This document shows, one piece after another, positions 55,101-63,200 of a stretch of DNA of 64,000 nucleotides. The position numbers and the translations under genes are program-made. This DNA is from Haliscomenobacter hydrossis DSM 1100 (GTDB lineage Bacteria; Bacteroidota; Bacteroidia; Chitinophagales; Saprospiraceae), in contig NC_015510.1 in NCBI RefSeq assembly GCF_000212735.1, positions 2,816,315 through 2,880,314 on the forward strand, given 5' to 3'. The notes under the pieces are model-generated. The model had not been told where the DNA came from. It ran no database searches and was given only the letters and a program-made list of their open reading frames with translations. Each line of letters begins with the position of its first letter. Within the stretch, counting starts at the first letter, position 1.

Positions 55101-55368
55101 AAAAGCGCGAAGCATGTGGCCGAAACCCCGGGGTGTCTCCTCCATCGCACATGTTGCGGATCAAGAGGGATTTTTCGGGATAACGCACGTGCATTTCGGT
55201 CTCAAAATGGCCGTAATTCATCATCCGCGATCCGAGGTTGCCTCCAATCAGGGAGATGTGGGCACCTTGGGGAATTTCAATGGTATCCGGGGTTTGGAAT
55301 CGGAAAGCCCCAAAAACCATGAACATCAGGATAACAATGGAAAAAAAAGACTTGAGGTGAAAAGACAT
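52198..55368 (-). CDS. SGNH hydrolase-propeller-HEAT-cytochrome c fusion protein
   Basis: A 1056-residue exported protein with signal peptide (about 1-22). Domains in order are: an SGNH/GDSL-like esterase region (about 30-265: HISLIGGNLGSRMM, then FFGYSESF, then DGAQLNDAGYKKL); a linker with NYLYGKDALAKL; a PVC-type propeller (about 375-730: GYKIELFASEAEF and LEDTNNDGKADK); HEAT-like repeats (about 760-920); and cytochrome c with CITCH near 948 and MVPMTPF. The mix of esterase and heme dehydrogenase suggests processing of an esterified or acylated carbohydrate, with electrons sent to the respiratory chain. Substrate unknown. Confidence 0.85.
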   Translation of the reverse strand: MSFHLKSFFSIVILMFMVFGAFRFQTPDTIEIPQGAHISLIGGNLGSRMMNYGHFETEMHVRYPEKSLLIRNMCDGGDTPGFRPHASRFLPWAFPGAEKFQTEYATNSNSEGHFDSPDQWLTKLNTDIIIAFFGYSESFQGKAGLENYKAELDAFIKHTLSQKYNGSSAPQLALVSPTAFEDLTSIYDLPNGEKENDNLWLYTKAMKEVAQQNKVQFVDAFTPSKQWYASTPEPLTIDGAQLNDAGYKKLATLLTNEIFGNAAAKAEANRSLIHAAVMEKNWMWHNDYKIPNGVHVYGRRYNPFGPDNYPAEIEKIRQMTTIRDKAIWLAAQKGEKTDLAAADKTTRTLPEVKTNFNPERNGSLNYLYGKDALAKLKVPSGYKIELFASEAEFSDLANPVQMSFDNKGRLWVATMPSYPHYKPGDAKPNDKLIILEDTNNDGKADKQTVFVDGLHLPLGFEFAPEGVYVSQGTNLKLFTDTNGDDKADKVEIMMSGFDDHDTHHNSSAFCADPSGAIYTGEGVFLHTSVETAYGTVRATNGGFYRYSPQLHKLDRIAQLAIPNPWGIAFDQWGQPFFAETSSPDVRWMTPGTVLPRYGESTHKGVQLIEKDHMVRPTSGLEFVSSRHFPDEVQGDMLINNTIGFLGMKQHQIWDEGTGYKTKHRQDLVVGEDRNFRPVDMEFAPDGSLYLVDWHNILIGHMQHNARDPLRDHVHGRIYRITYPSRPLVTPAKIDGASIETLLDNLKLPEYRSRYRTRRELRGRKPAEVLPKLNQWLSALDKTDPKFEQYQLEGLWVSWGLNKVDQALLKKLLQAKDYHVRAAAVEVLRFTGHQVKDQAELLMQAAKDDHSRVRLGAIVAASWIGKEKGLPILEEAQKKPLDDWMVYAHETAVAHLSDRAVKKTKEVYSTTNLKGKDFESFNLGKEIYAKEGYCITCHQADGNGLPASGFPPLSGTEWVTGSEDRLIKIILKGLMGPIEVKGKAYEGMVPMTPFEGLLKDEEVAAIATYIRNSFGNSASVVQAEKVKQIRAKLKGAKVFYQSKKLLKEHPLEAKTGK

Positions 55369-55407
55369 TATTGGTGTTGTTTATCGTGCGAACAATTAGG
55401 CTTCAAA

Positions 55408-56253
55408 TTACTTCACAATGCCGCGATAAGGTACGTCAATCGCAATTTTTCCTTTCCATTTTTTAGGTACTTTTTTGCCTAATTCCCAATGGATGGCATT
55501 GATGAGCAGACGCTGAAAGGCCTCCACTTTAAAATCTTCGGGGTGGCCGAGGGTAGTGGTGAAGATTTTTGCGCCATAAGAATTGGTACCCACCCAGGCC
55601 ACTGGGTTATCGATGGCGGCCTTGTCTGGATTGACGGATTTGCCCATCAACAGCCATTCCGAGCCTTTGGTCGGGTAATCGGGCAACACGCGGTACAACC
55701 ATGAACTGGCATGAAAACTGGGCGATACCCCCTTCAAAATCGGATGTTTTTTAGCCGCTTCGATGATCGTCACATCGGTGGTACTTTCATGCCCATAGTG
55801 GGTATGCCCGGCTTTGCCGCCCCATCCGGGAGGCGCGTTGAGGGCAAATTCACCAAAAGCATTCCAGCGCGCCGAGGGATGATCTTTGGGAAAATTGAAC
55901 GCGTGGGTGGTGGTACGAAAACCCATGAGGGGCTTCGCTGACTTGAGGTAGTCTTCAATCAAGGCCAATTGTTCGGGGGGCAATTGCCGCCAGCGCAGGT
56001 AGAAAATGGCCAGATCGGCGTCTTTCAGGCTTTCCAGGCCGGGGATGTCTTTTTCGGCATTTTGATTGGGGTAGGCTTTGAGTACTTTGGTTTGAAAGCC
56101 GTAATTTTTTTCCAATTCTGCCGCGATCAAGGGAAGGGTTTGTTCGCCACTGTATTCATGGTCTCCGGTAACAAATACGATGAGTGGTTTTTTCTGCGCA
56201 AAAGAAAAACAGGCCGCAGAGAGCAGAAGAAACAGGAGAAACCCCTTTTTCAT
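55408..56253 (-). CDS. ThuA-domain protein, secreted
   Basis: A 281-residue protein with signal peptide (MKKGFLLFLLLSAACFSFAQ). The ThuA fold starts KPLIVFVTGDHEYSGEQTLPLIAAEL and contains FRTTTHAFNF and GHTHYGHEST; it ends with the family's ARVFYTTLGH-like stretch, here KIFTTTLGHPEDF. ThuA-type domains are class I amidotransferase-like folds common in clusters that oxidise disaccharides to 3-keto-sugars. It is the first gene of the minus-strand cluster. The 430-base gap upstream carries the large palindrome at 56361 and no gene. Confidence 0.87.
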   Translation of the reverse strand: MKKGFLLFLLLSAACFSFAQKKPLIVFVTGDHEYSGEQTLPLIAAELEKNYGFQTKVLKAYPNQNAEKDIPGLESLKDADLAIFYLRWRQLPPEQLALIEDYLKSAKPLMGFRTTTHAFNFPKDHPSARWNAFGEFALNAPPGWGGKAGHTHYGHESTTDVTIIEAAKKHPILKGVSPSFHASSWLYRVLPDYPTKGSEWLLMGKSVNPDKAAIDNPVAWVGTNSYGAKIFTTTLGHPEDFKVEAFQRLLINAIHWELGKKVPKKWKGKIAIDVPYRGIVK

Positions 56254-56360
56254 GGTGTGGTTTTTTAGGTTGAATAGAATGAAGGACTCAGATTTATTTA
56301 TCGATTAAAATTAGCAAATCATTTGAATAAAATACAAATGGAAGTGCTTAGTAGTGGGGC

Positions 56361-56600
56361 AAAAATAAGTGTTCATTTTTTTCAGGCCAAACATGAGTCA
56401 TCCCGAATTTTTAAAAAGACCAAAGCGGATCAAAAAAGTAGCACAAAGGACACAAAGGAAAGCACAAAGTGCACAAAAACAAGCGCTGCCTTGTGTTCTT
56501 TGTGCTTTCCTTTGTGTCCTTTGTGCTAAAAAAGTGTCGCTTTTGTTGTACTAAAAAATTCGGGATGACTCATGTTTGGCAAAATGAACACTTATTTTTT
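56361..56600. repeat. nested long inverted repeat, CACAAAGGACACAAAGG type
   Basis: Outer arms of about 45-50 bp (56361-56412 and 56552-56597) match apart from a short indel near 56377-56385. An inner 31-bp perfect pair (56439-56469 and 56498-56528) is made of CACAAAG units. It could fold into a roughly 240-base hairpin. It lies between the start of thuA (56253) and the end of the minus-strand gene at 56685. Confidence 0.8.
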
Positions 56601-56620
56601 TGTCGCCCTTGGGTATAACA

Positions 56621-56659
56621 AATGACGAATAAAGCCACACCCGACCCTTATTCGTCATT
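56621..56659 (-). terminator. 12-bp hairpin after the gene at 56685
   Basis: AATGACGAATAA (56621-56632) pairs with TTATTCGTCATT (56648-56659), 15-base loop, 26 bases beyond the minus-strand stop codon. Read on the minus strand it is followed by TTTG, so a weak intrinsic terminator is possible. Confidence 0.45.
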
Positions 56660-56684
56660 CGTCATTCCTTCATTCGTCACTACC

Positions 56685-57161
56685 CTACTGCTTCCGCTCA
56701 ATCAAGGTGGGGAAACTTGCCGTAGTATAATGAGAGAATTTTTTATCGCTGCTGAACTTGGGTTTGTACGCCCGGATGAACGTGCCAAAAAAGGCCCGCA
56801 ATTCGTCAGGTTTGAAGTTGCGTGAATCGGGTTTTACAAAATACCCGATGTGTTTGATGCTGCCGTCCTCATTCCAAAACACGTGTAAAAAAACTTTCAG
56901 CCCATTGATGTCAAATTTGACATTTTCAGCGTGTTCCTGGACCGTCAGGATAAAATCCAGCCAGTGGTTCAGGGCTTTTCCAGTATCATTACCCGACACC
57001 ACCAAAAGATTGCGCGGGTGCTCTACATTTAGCTTTTCGTATGCAGCTTCGTCTTGTCCTAAGAGGAAAACGGCTGGTAATTGGGCTTGGCTCAACAGCA
57101 TGGATGAAGATGCCAGTGCACAAACCAATAAAATAGTGGTTGGAATTAAACGCATGTTCAA
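56685..57161 (-). CDS. small secreted protein of unknown function
   Basis: A 158-residue protein with an N-terminal signal peptide (MRLIPTTILLVCALASSSMLLSQ). The rest has a mixed alpha/beta look, with VKFDINGLKVFLHVFWNEDGSIKHIGYFVKPDSRN resembling a TonB-C-terminal or energy-transducer-like strand pair, and a basic tail. I do not recognise the family. It is a single-gene unit, divergent from cvpA with a 220-base gap in which I see no other feature. Confidence 0.6.
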   Translation of the reverse strand: MNMRLIPTTILLVCALASSSMLLSQAQLPAVFLLGQDEAAYEKLNVEHPRNLLVVSGNDTGKALNHWLDFILTVQEHAENVKFDINGLKVFLHVFWNEDGSIKHIGYFVKPDSRNFKPDELRAFFGTFIRAYKPKFSSDKKFSHYTTASFPTLIERKQ

Positions 57162-57381
57162 GGATTTATGATGAAATTAACATTTAAACGCAGAATAAAT
57201 CGATGCTGTATAATATGACGTAGAAAGGAATAGGGAGATACATCCGACAATCAGCTACTTGCGTCGGAAAAAACTTTCAACTTGTGACTTTTTGCTGCAC
57301 CTTTGTATCTAAAGAATAGGATTTTACCTCAACAAGGTACAAGTTCTTCATTATTGCAAGGTTAAAGGAAAGCAAAAAAAT

Positions 57382-57999
57382 ATGATCATCGACGTACTTT
57401 TTTTGATCGTTGCCGCCTCTGGATTTTGGTACGGTTATTCCCGTGGGATAATTGAAACCTTGGTCAGGTACATTTCCATTTTATTTGGAATTATGGCTTC
57501 GCTGCGCTTTTCCCCCGCAATGACCAACTTCCTCAAAGACCTCACTCAATACAACAGCCCGCTGATGTTTTTGGCTGGCTTTTTGTTGACTTTGTTCCTA
57601 ACCATGTTTTTGCTGCGCACCTTGGGTCGTGGTTTGGTCGGGATCTTGCAGACCATCAACATCAATTTCATCAATCAGATTTTAGGAGGCGTATTCTCTG
57701 CTGCTTTTTCTTCGCTCATTTATAGCTGCTTGCTGTGGTTCGTATTGGCCTCAGCTACCACCAGCGCCAATGAAGCGGTCATAGAATCGCGTACTTATGT
57801 GTATTTAAAAGATTACCCCAAAACCGTTTGGGGTTTGATGCGAAAAGCTCAACCCATTTTTGTGGATTTTTGGGAATATTCTCTTGATGTGATGGATGAG
57901 GTTCAGAATTTGACCGATAAATCGGAAACCGAAAACATTTACGACATTGAGGACGAGGAGGACAGCGGTACGGTTGACGAAAATAGTCCCTACAACTAA
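57382..57999 (+). CDS. CvpA-family membrane protein
   Basis: A 205-residue protein with four predicted transmembrane helices. The CvpA pattern is visible: IDVLFLIVAASGFWYGYSRGIIETLVRY at the start, LAGFLLTLFLTMFLLRTLGRGLVG in the middle, and NQILGGVFSAAFSSLIYSCLLWF. The C-terminus is long and acidic (YDIEDEEDSGTVDE). CvpA proteins are inner-membrane proteins linked to colicin V production, biofilm and envelope homeostasis. It lies 52 bases before the lysoplasmalogenase gene, likely in one transcript. Confidence 0.85.
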   Translation: MIIDVLFLIVAASGFWYGYSRGIIETLVRYISILFGIMASLRFSPAMTNFLKDLTQYNSPLMFLAGFLLTLFLTMFLLRTLGRGLVGILQTININFINQILGGVFSAAFSSLIYSCLLWFVLASATTSANEAVIESRTYVYLKDYPKTVWGLMRKAQPIFVDFWEYSLDVMDEVQNLTDKSETENIYDIEDEEDSGTVDENSPYN

Positions 58000-58016
58000 T
58001 TGCTTATAACGCTGGA

Positions 58017-58051
58017 GTTGTATCTTCATCCATCTTAAATGGAGATACAAC
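58017..58051 (+). promoter_or_regulatory. hairpin abutting the lysoplasmalogenase start codon
   Basis: GTTGTATCT (58017-58025) pairs with AGATACAAC (58043-58051), with additional CAT/ATG pairing inside, and ends one base before the ATG at 58052. It could modulate translation initiation or end the cvpA transcript. No T-run follows. Confidence 0.35.
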
Positions 58052-58744
58052 ATGCAAACTAGAGAAAAAACGCTGCTGATTGTTTTTGCAATCGCATCTT
58101 TGGGCAACCTTGTCGCAACATTGCTGCCTTCCGCTGAGCTTAATTACCTGACCAAGCCATTGTTGTTGCTGAGCTTATTGGTCGCCTGGCAATCTGCTCA
58201 ACAGCCATCCAATTCCTTTAGCAGATTGATTGCGGGTGCGTTTCTTTTTTCCTGGTTTGGTGATCTTTTGCTGATGCTGGTTTCCAGTGCACTAGGCCAA
58301 CAAGTTCCTTTTTTCATTTTGGGCCTGGGCAGTTTTTTGGTCGCCCATTTGTTTTTCATTCGGGCATTTTGGCATTGGAAAGGAAAGCGTCGAGGGCTCA
58401 TTGAACAAAATCCCTGGCTCTTGCTGCCATTTCTCTTGTTTTGGGCGCTCTTGATCTACATTTTGTGGCCAGGATTAGGCGATCTGCGCATTCCAGTGCT
58501 GGCCTACAGCCTGGTGATCATTGTCATGACTGCCAGCGCACACAACCTGGGGAAGTTGTTGCTTACACCTTATTATGGTTACTTAAGTCTGGGAACCATA
58601 CTCTTTGTACTTTCCGATAGTTTGATTGCCATCAACAAATTCAGTACACCGCTGCCCCTGGCTTCTTTTTGGATTATGGCGACGTATATCGCAGCGCAGT
58701 ATTTGATTTATTGCGGAGCGAGAAAAATGAAAAATGAAAAATGA
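58052..58744 (+). CDS. YhhN-family lysoplasmalogenase-like membrane protein
   Basis: A 230-residue polytopic membrane protein with about eight helices. Family features are the early KPLLLLSLLVAW and AFLFSWFGDLLLMLV segments and the late LGTILFVLSDSLIAINKF, containing the conserved acidic residues in GD and SD positions. YhhN/TMEM86 proteins hydrolyse the vinyl-ether bond of lysoplasmalogens, though in bacteria the function is often only inferred. It is preceded by a hairpin touching the start codon. Confidence 0.85.
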   Translation: MQTREKTLLIVFAIASLGNLVATLLPSAELNYLTKPLLLLSLLVAWQSAQQPSNSFSRLIAGAFLFSWFGDLLLMLVSSALGQQVPFFILGLGSFLVAHLFFIRAFWHWKGKRRGLIEQNPWLLLPFLLFWALLIYILWPGLGDLRIPVLAYSLVIIVMTASAHNLGKLLLTPYYGYLSLGTILFVLSDSLIAINKFSTPLPLASFWIMATYIAAQYLIYCGARKMKNEK

Positions 58745-58770
58745 ATGATGAATTTTTGAGAAAAGAAATA

Positions 58771-58819
58771 ACTCATAACTCATAACTCATAACTCATAAC
58801 TCATAACTCATAACTCATA
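58771..58819. repeat. seven tandem copies of ACTCATA
   Basis: Seven perfect 7-bp repeats, 27 bases after the lysoplasmalogenase stop and 6 bases before the end of the convergent gene at 58825. A simple-sequence tract of this type is prone to length change. Being intergenic at a convergent junction, it has no obvious coding effect. Confidence 0.9.
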
Positions 58820-58824
58820 ACTAA

Positions 58825-59298
58825 CTACGGTTTCCCCGTATTCCGGTACCGCCACACCGACCTGATCATCCGAAACGGCAACACCACCAGTGAGATCACA
58901 CTGCCCACCCCAAAAAGAATGATTTCGCTGCGTACGTATTTGACCATGGCGCGCAGGGTATCGATGGGCATGAGGCCGACCAGTTTCTCGGGTTCGTTGT
59001 AATCCAAAAAGACTTGGAAGCGATTCATTTCTTGTACCAGCATAAAAATAGCGGGAATGCTCAAGAAGATCAACGCTACTTTGAGCCATTGAATGGTGGC
59101 TAAAAAAGTAGTGGGCAGCAAAAACAAGTGCCTGACTACCGTTATAAAAGTAACGATGTAAATGATATTGATGCGCCAGAAAGGATAGCCTTCGGTATAC
59201 AGATAAATCGGGGCCATAATCAGCACGACCAACAAAGCGGTCAGCAGCCACCACAACAATTCAAGTCTAAGTTTTTGAGCAAATAAAATCTCTGTCAT
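58825..59298 (-). CDS. small membrane protein of unknown function
   Basis: A 157-residue protein from ATG 59298 (MTEILFAQKL); a start at 59334 would add 12 residues unlike a membrane-protein N-terminus. Four hydrophobic helices are visible (about 12-35, 43-62, 68-90, 122-142: ELLWWLLTALLVVLIMAPIYLY and ILFGVGSVISLVVLPF). The charged loop between helices 3 and 4 contains DYNEPEKLVGL. I do not recognise a family. It is convergent with the lysoplasmalogenase gene. A competing frame at 58808-59254 is rejected. Confidence 0.65.
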   Translation of the reverse strand: MTEILFAQKLRLELLWWLLTALLVVLIMAPIYLYTEGYPFWRINIIYIVTFITVVRHLFLLPTTFLATIQWLKVALIFLSIPAIFMLVQEMNRFQVFLDYNEPEKLVGLMPIDTLRAMVKYVRSEIILFGVGSVISLVVLPFRMIRSVWRYRNTGKP

Positions 59299-59353
59299 GG
59301 TATCTTTTTGATGAAAGTGCGCAAATGTAGGCAAAGTGCAAGACTTTTTTCCT

Positions 59354-60268
59354 TCATCGTCCGAGCATTCTTTTTACCACCAGTCCCATCTTCAGGGTTC
59401 CACCAAACTGCCGAAAAAATCCCTCTACGCCCCGCAGACTACTTCCTTCAAAATCAAAAACCTGAATCCCTGCTGCTGCCAAATCCTGCATGGCCTGTCC
59501 AATCAGCAAAGCCACGGCCCCACTGTGCGCCGAGGGTAGTCGCCCGGTTGCCAGGAGGTAGGCATACTGCTGGTCGTACACCATGTAAATGGCGGCTTCC
59601 ACTGCGCCCGAAGCACCATGAATGGCCCGGTACAAAGAACGTGACTCATGAAGCAAAGCTTGTTGATCCAATTGTAAAAATTGTACTTCAGAATAAGGCA
59701 TCTGGATTTGCTGTGCCGCAAAACTTTGGCGATTCAACGCATAAAAACCCTCTGCCGATTGTGACTTCTCTACCCGATATTGCTTTTCTGCATTGCGGAT
59801 GTTGTTGCGCAGGGCGGCGGTAAAATCCTTTTCCAGCTCCCCTTTGCCCAGATCGAGGCAATAGGTGTATTTGATGTCCAAACGAAAACCCTGCCAACGC
59901 AAGGCCAGGGCATTGCTCAACTGCGGGTGCCACCGTTGCCGAAAAAAAACATGCCTCGGAAGCTGTGCCAACATTTGTTCCAGCGCAGCATGCTCCAGGG
60001 CATAGCGCGTCGCCTTCTTTATTCCAACCGGAAAATCGTACCAGGGCCCCAAATAAGGGGTCAAAATGGGCATGTCAATACCGGGCAAGAACCACTTTTG
60101 GGTGTGGTGAAATGGCAGGACTGCGGTGATTTTTCCACCCTCATCTTTGGCCAGGGCTACGGCCCACTGGCCAGGGCACACGGCATCCAGCCACCAGGGT
60201 TGGAAAAATATGGGCAAGTGGGTACAAGCACTGGCCCAGGCGCGGTATTGTTCCTCCTGGGTACTCAC
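59354..60268 (-). CDS. FemAB/GNAT-like acyltransferase
   Basis: A 304-residue cytosolic protein with the duplicated-GNAT fold of FemAB/BioF2-like enzymes. Features include FFQPWWLDAVCPGQWAVALAKDE, the YLGPWYDFP segment, LRNNIRNAEKQYRVE (aminoacyl or acyl-donor helix) and the late VFDFEGSSLRGVEGFFRQFGG, where FEGS followed by an FxxxFGG turn is typical. Family members add amino acids or acyl groups to cell-wall or polysaccharide substrates. The start overlaps the C25 protease stop by 4 bases (60265-60268). Confidence 0.8.
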   Translation of the reverse strand: MSTQEEQYRAWASACTHLPIFFQPWWLDAVCPGQWAVALAKDEGGKITAVLPFHHTQKWFLPGIDMPILTPYLGPWYDFPVGIKKATRYALEHAALEQMLAQLPRHVFFRQRWHPQLSNALALRWQGFRLDIKYTYCLDLGKGELEKDFTAALRNNIRNAEKQYRVEKSQSAEGFYALNRQSFAAQQIQMPYSEVQFLQLDQQALLHESRSLYRAIHGASGAVEAAIYMVYDQQYAYLLATGRLPSAHSGAVALLIGQAMQDLAAAGIQVFDFEGSSLRGVEGFFRQFGGTLKMGLVVKRMLGR

Positions 60269-63200
60269 CGTAGCAGCACAATTTTTCCAAATCCCTTGTC
60301 AAAAAAAGGATCGGCAGCGGAACTGAACAACTTGATCGACTTGCCTTGGGTGTCTTTGGCCAACACGCGGTAGAGGTAAACCCCATTGGCCAATTGGTCG
60401 CCGTATTGATCGGTTCCGTTCCAGACATAATCGGACAGGTGGGTGCCAATGCGCATGGATCCAAATTCGTTTTGGGTAATTTCTTTGACCACCTGCCCGG
60501 AAACCGTCATGATCTGGATGGAAAAATAGGCCGGTTCTTCCTTTCCCGTCAAGGTATACACAAAGCGACAAGAGCTGGTAAATGGATTGGGGTAAGGCAA
60601 AAGTTGGCTCAGGCTTTGCTCTTGCAAAATGCGGAAACTGACCTGAAACAAATTTCCTCCCGCCAGGTTACCGCTGGCATCCCGGGCGCGAACGATCAAT
60701 TGGTACTCACCATCTAGGATGAACTGTGGTTGCCATTCGATGCGGGCGGGCTGACCGGCTTTTTCCGAAGGATAGAAGAAAACATCGCCTTGTTTGAACT
60801 TCAATAAAATTGGAGCGCCTTGTGGCGGGATGATGCGCACATCAAACAGCGTTGTATCGGCCAAAAGCAGGTACTTGTTTTCATCACGCAACAAAATTTG
60901 AATCAGCGGCGCACTGCTGACCAAATCCTTGTGCAGGATCCGTTGACCGTCAAAGGTGACATCAACCACGGGGGCTGCAAGATCGGTTTTGACAAAAAAG
61001 GTCCGAATGGCCAGGTTGTTCTGGTAATTGAGCTCCGTTTGGAAGGGCCCGGGATTCACTTCCACTTGTAGTTGGTATTTTCCTTGAAAACTACGGGAAT
61101 CAATGGCCACATTGAGCAAAAAGGAATCCAGTGCGGCCAGGGAGGCGGTTTTGAACGATTGTACGGTACTGCGGTTTTGGGCATCGACCAGGGTCAGCAA
61201 CACCTGTAGACTGTCTAAACTGCCCGTTCCGAGGTTGTAAATCGGCAAGTTGAGGCTCAATGCCTGCCCTTGTTGGATGGTATCGGGCAGTGCTGTAGTG
61301 CCCAGGCGGATCACCGCGTCGCCCAAACCATCGTAGAGCACCCTCCAGTACGCCAGTTGGGCGGGTGTGCGCAATAGGCTGTCTTGAAACGTTGCACTCA
61401 ATTCCAGGTAGGGGTACTCCCTTGCGTCAACTGCGGACAGGGAAATAAAATTTTGGGTTCTGGTTCCTGCAAAAACCAGCTTGCGCTCTTGACTGGCCGA
61501 ATCCAGGGCTGTTACCGTCCAGATGATGCTATCGCGCGGAGAATCGGTGGGTGCGGCCCAAAGTAGTTCTTTCCAGGTTTTGGCGGGTCCAATCCGCCGG
61601 GAGCTCAAGGTTCCACTGCGCAGTTTTTCGGGCAGGTCAAAACGAATCAGGGCCGTTCCGTTGGGGTCTATACTCAGGCTTTCCCCCAGTGCTTCCGCGC
61701 CTTTGACGTAAGCAAACGCATAAGGGCGGCTGCCAAATAGGAGCATATCCCGAATCATACTGGCTCCATTGCGTTCCAGTACCTGGAAAAGATTCGTGCC
61801 CAGGCTGAGGGAATCCGCTCCCCATTTTTCCACTTGAAACGACTGGCCAGCGTCTTGTACGGTCATGAACAACACGTAATGCCCGCGTGGAATGGCATCA
61901 TCCAAAAACTGCATGACTTTTTTGCGCTGCTCGGTGGTATTGGTAGGGAAAATAAAGGCCCAGTCGTTGCTATTTTGACTGCCGTAGCGTTGGGGGCCGT
62001 TGCTGTTGTACCAGGGTTGCCCGGTTACGGGGTCAAAAACGGCCACGGCTACCCCTTGGACAAATACAGTGCGGAAAATGCGGTTGTTGTTGTACAAATA
62101 ACGGGTAGGTACGTTGTTGGTTTGTGGATTGTAAGGTACCGACTCGGCAATGACGTTGTTGAGCTTGGACTGAAACGCCAATTTTCGGGTGGACAGCTCC
62201 CAGCTGAGTTGTTGCTGGTCGCTCTGCAGCAATTGAAAATAATGCGATTGGTTCCAGCCATTACTCCCGCCAGGTTGGAACAAAAAAGAGCTGTTTTTCC
62301 AGGCATCGGCACTGCGGGCAGTATCAGGCCGCATCCGCCAGTAATACACCCGGTCATTTTGAAAATTGACACTGGCTGGAGACCAGGCCAGCAATCCCGA
62401 TTCCGATTTCAAGGTGTTGGTCAAAAAAGCGGGACTGTTGAACAACGTGGTAGTGTCTATTTCCAGGCGGAAAAGTTGGTCTTGATTGGTCGCACTGGCG
62501 TACAAGGTAGGCCGCCGTTGAGTGGCCGTAAATATGCCAAAATCAAGGGGAGAAACGGGGAAAAAATCATTGGCCAGCACCACAAATTCCAGCCCTTCCT
62601 GGCCAGCACTGCTGAGCAAACGATTGTTGTTTTCGGCGGCAGGAGACGGCAATTCGGCAATACGGTTAGCGGGATCGAGTTCTACCAGTAAGCGATTTTT
62701 ACCCAGTGCCGCTTTGCCCAACACCGGCAAACGCAAGCGCAAGGTGTCGGCAAAACCCTGCATCTTGAGCCGGAAGGGGTAGGCAAAAATTTGCCCATCG
62801 GGCAATATCCTTTTTACATTGATGCTCAACGAATCTTTGAAATTTTGCCCCAAATTCAAGACCGCCAGCGCTACCGTAAAAGAATCCTGATCTACCGTAG
62901 GCGCAGCAGGTTGCAGGGTAAAACTGCCCAAATCGGGGGTGAAATCGGGGCCTTTGTAGCGGTTCATGCGAATGGCCGGATCACCGTGCAAACTGAGCTG
63001 CTCGCCCATGCTCCGAAAAATGAAGGAGTTGATGCCTTCCAAACTGCGCCGAGCCCGATTGTTCATTTCGCCTATCCCATCCAGATAATGCACCCCGCCC
63101 AGGGCTTGATAAAACTGGGTGAGGTAAAACTCCAGTGCGCCATCGTTGGCATAACCAGATGAGGCGATGTAAGCGATCCCGCCGCGATTGGGCACCAGGA

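Noticed and set aside
58771-58819. Tandem ACTCATA repeats as a CRISPR array
   Set aside because: The unit is 7 bp with no spacers and there are no cas genes in the window.
58808-59254. Alternative 148-residue minus-strand frame overlapping the membrane protein at 58825
   Set aside because: Its translation is rich in H, R and Y without membrane helices or a family pattern, whereas the other frame has four clear hydrophobic helices.
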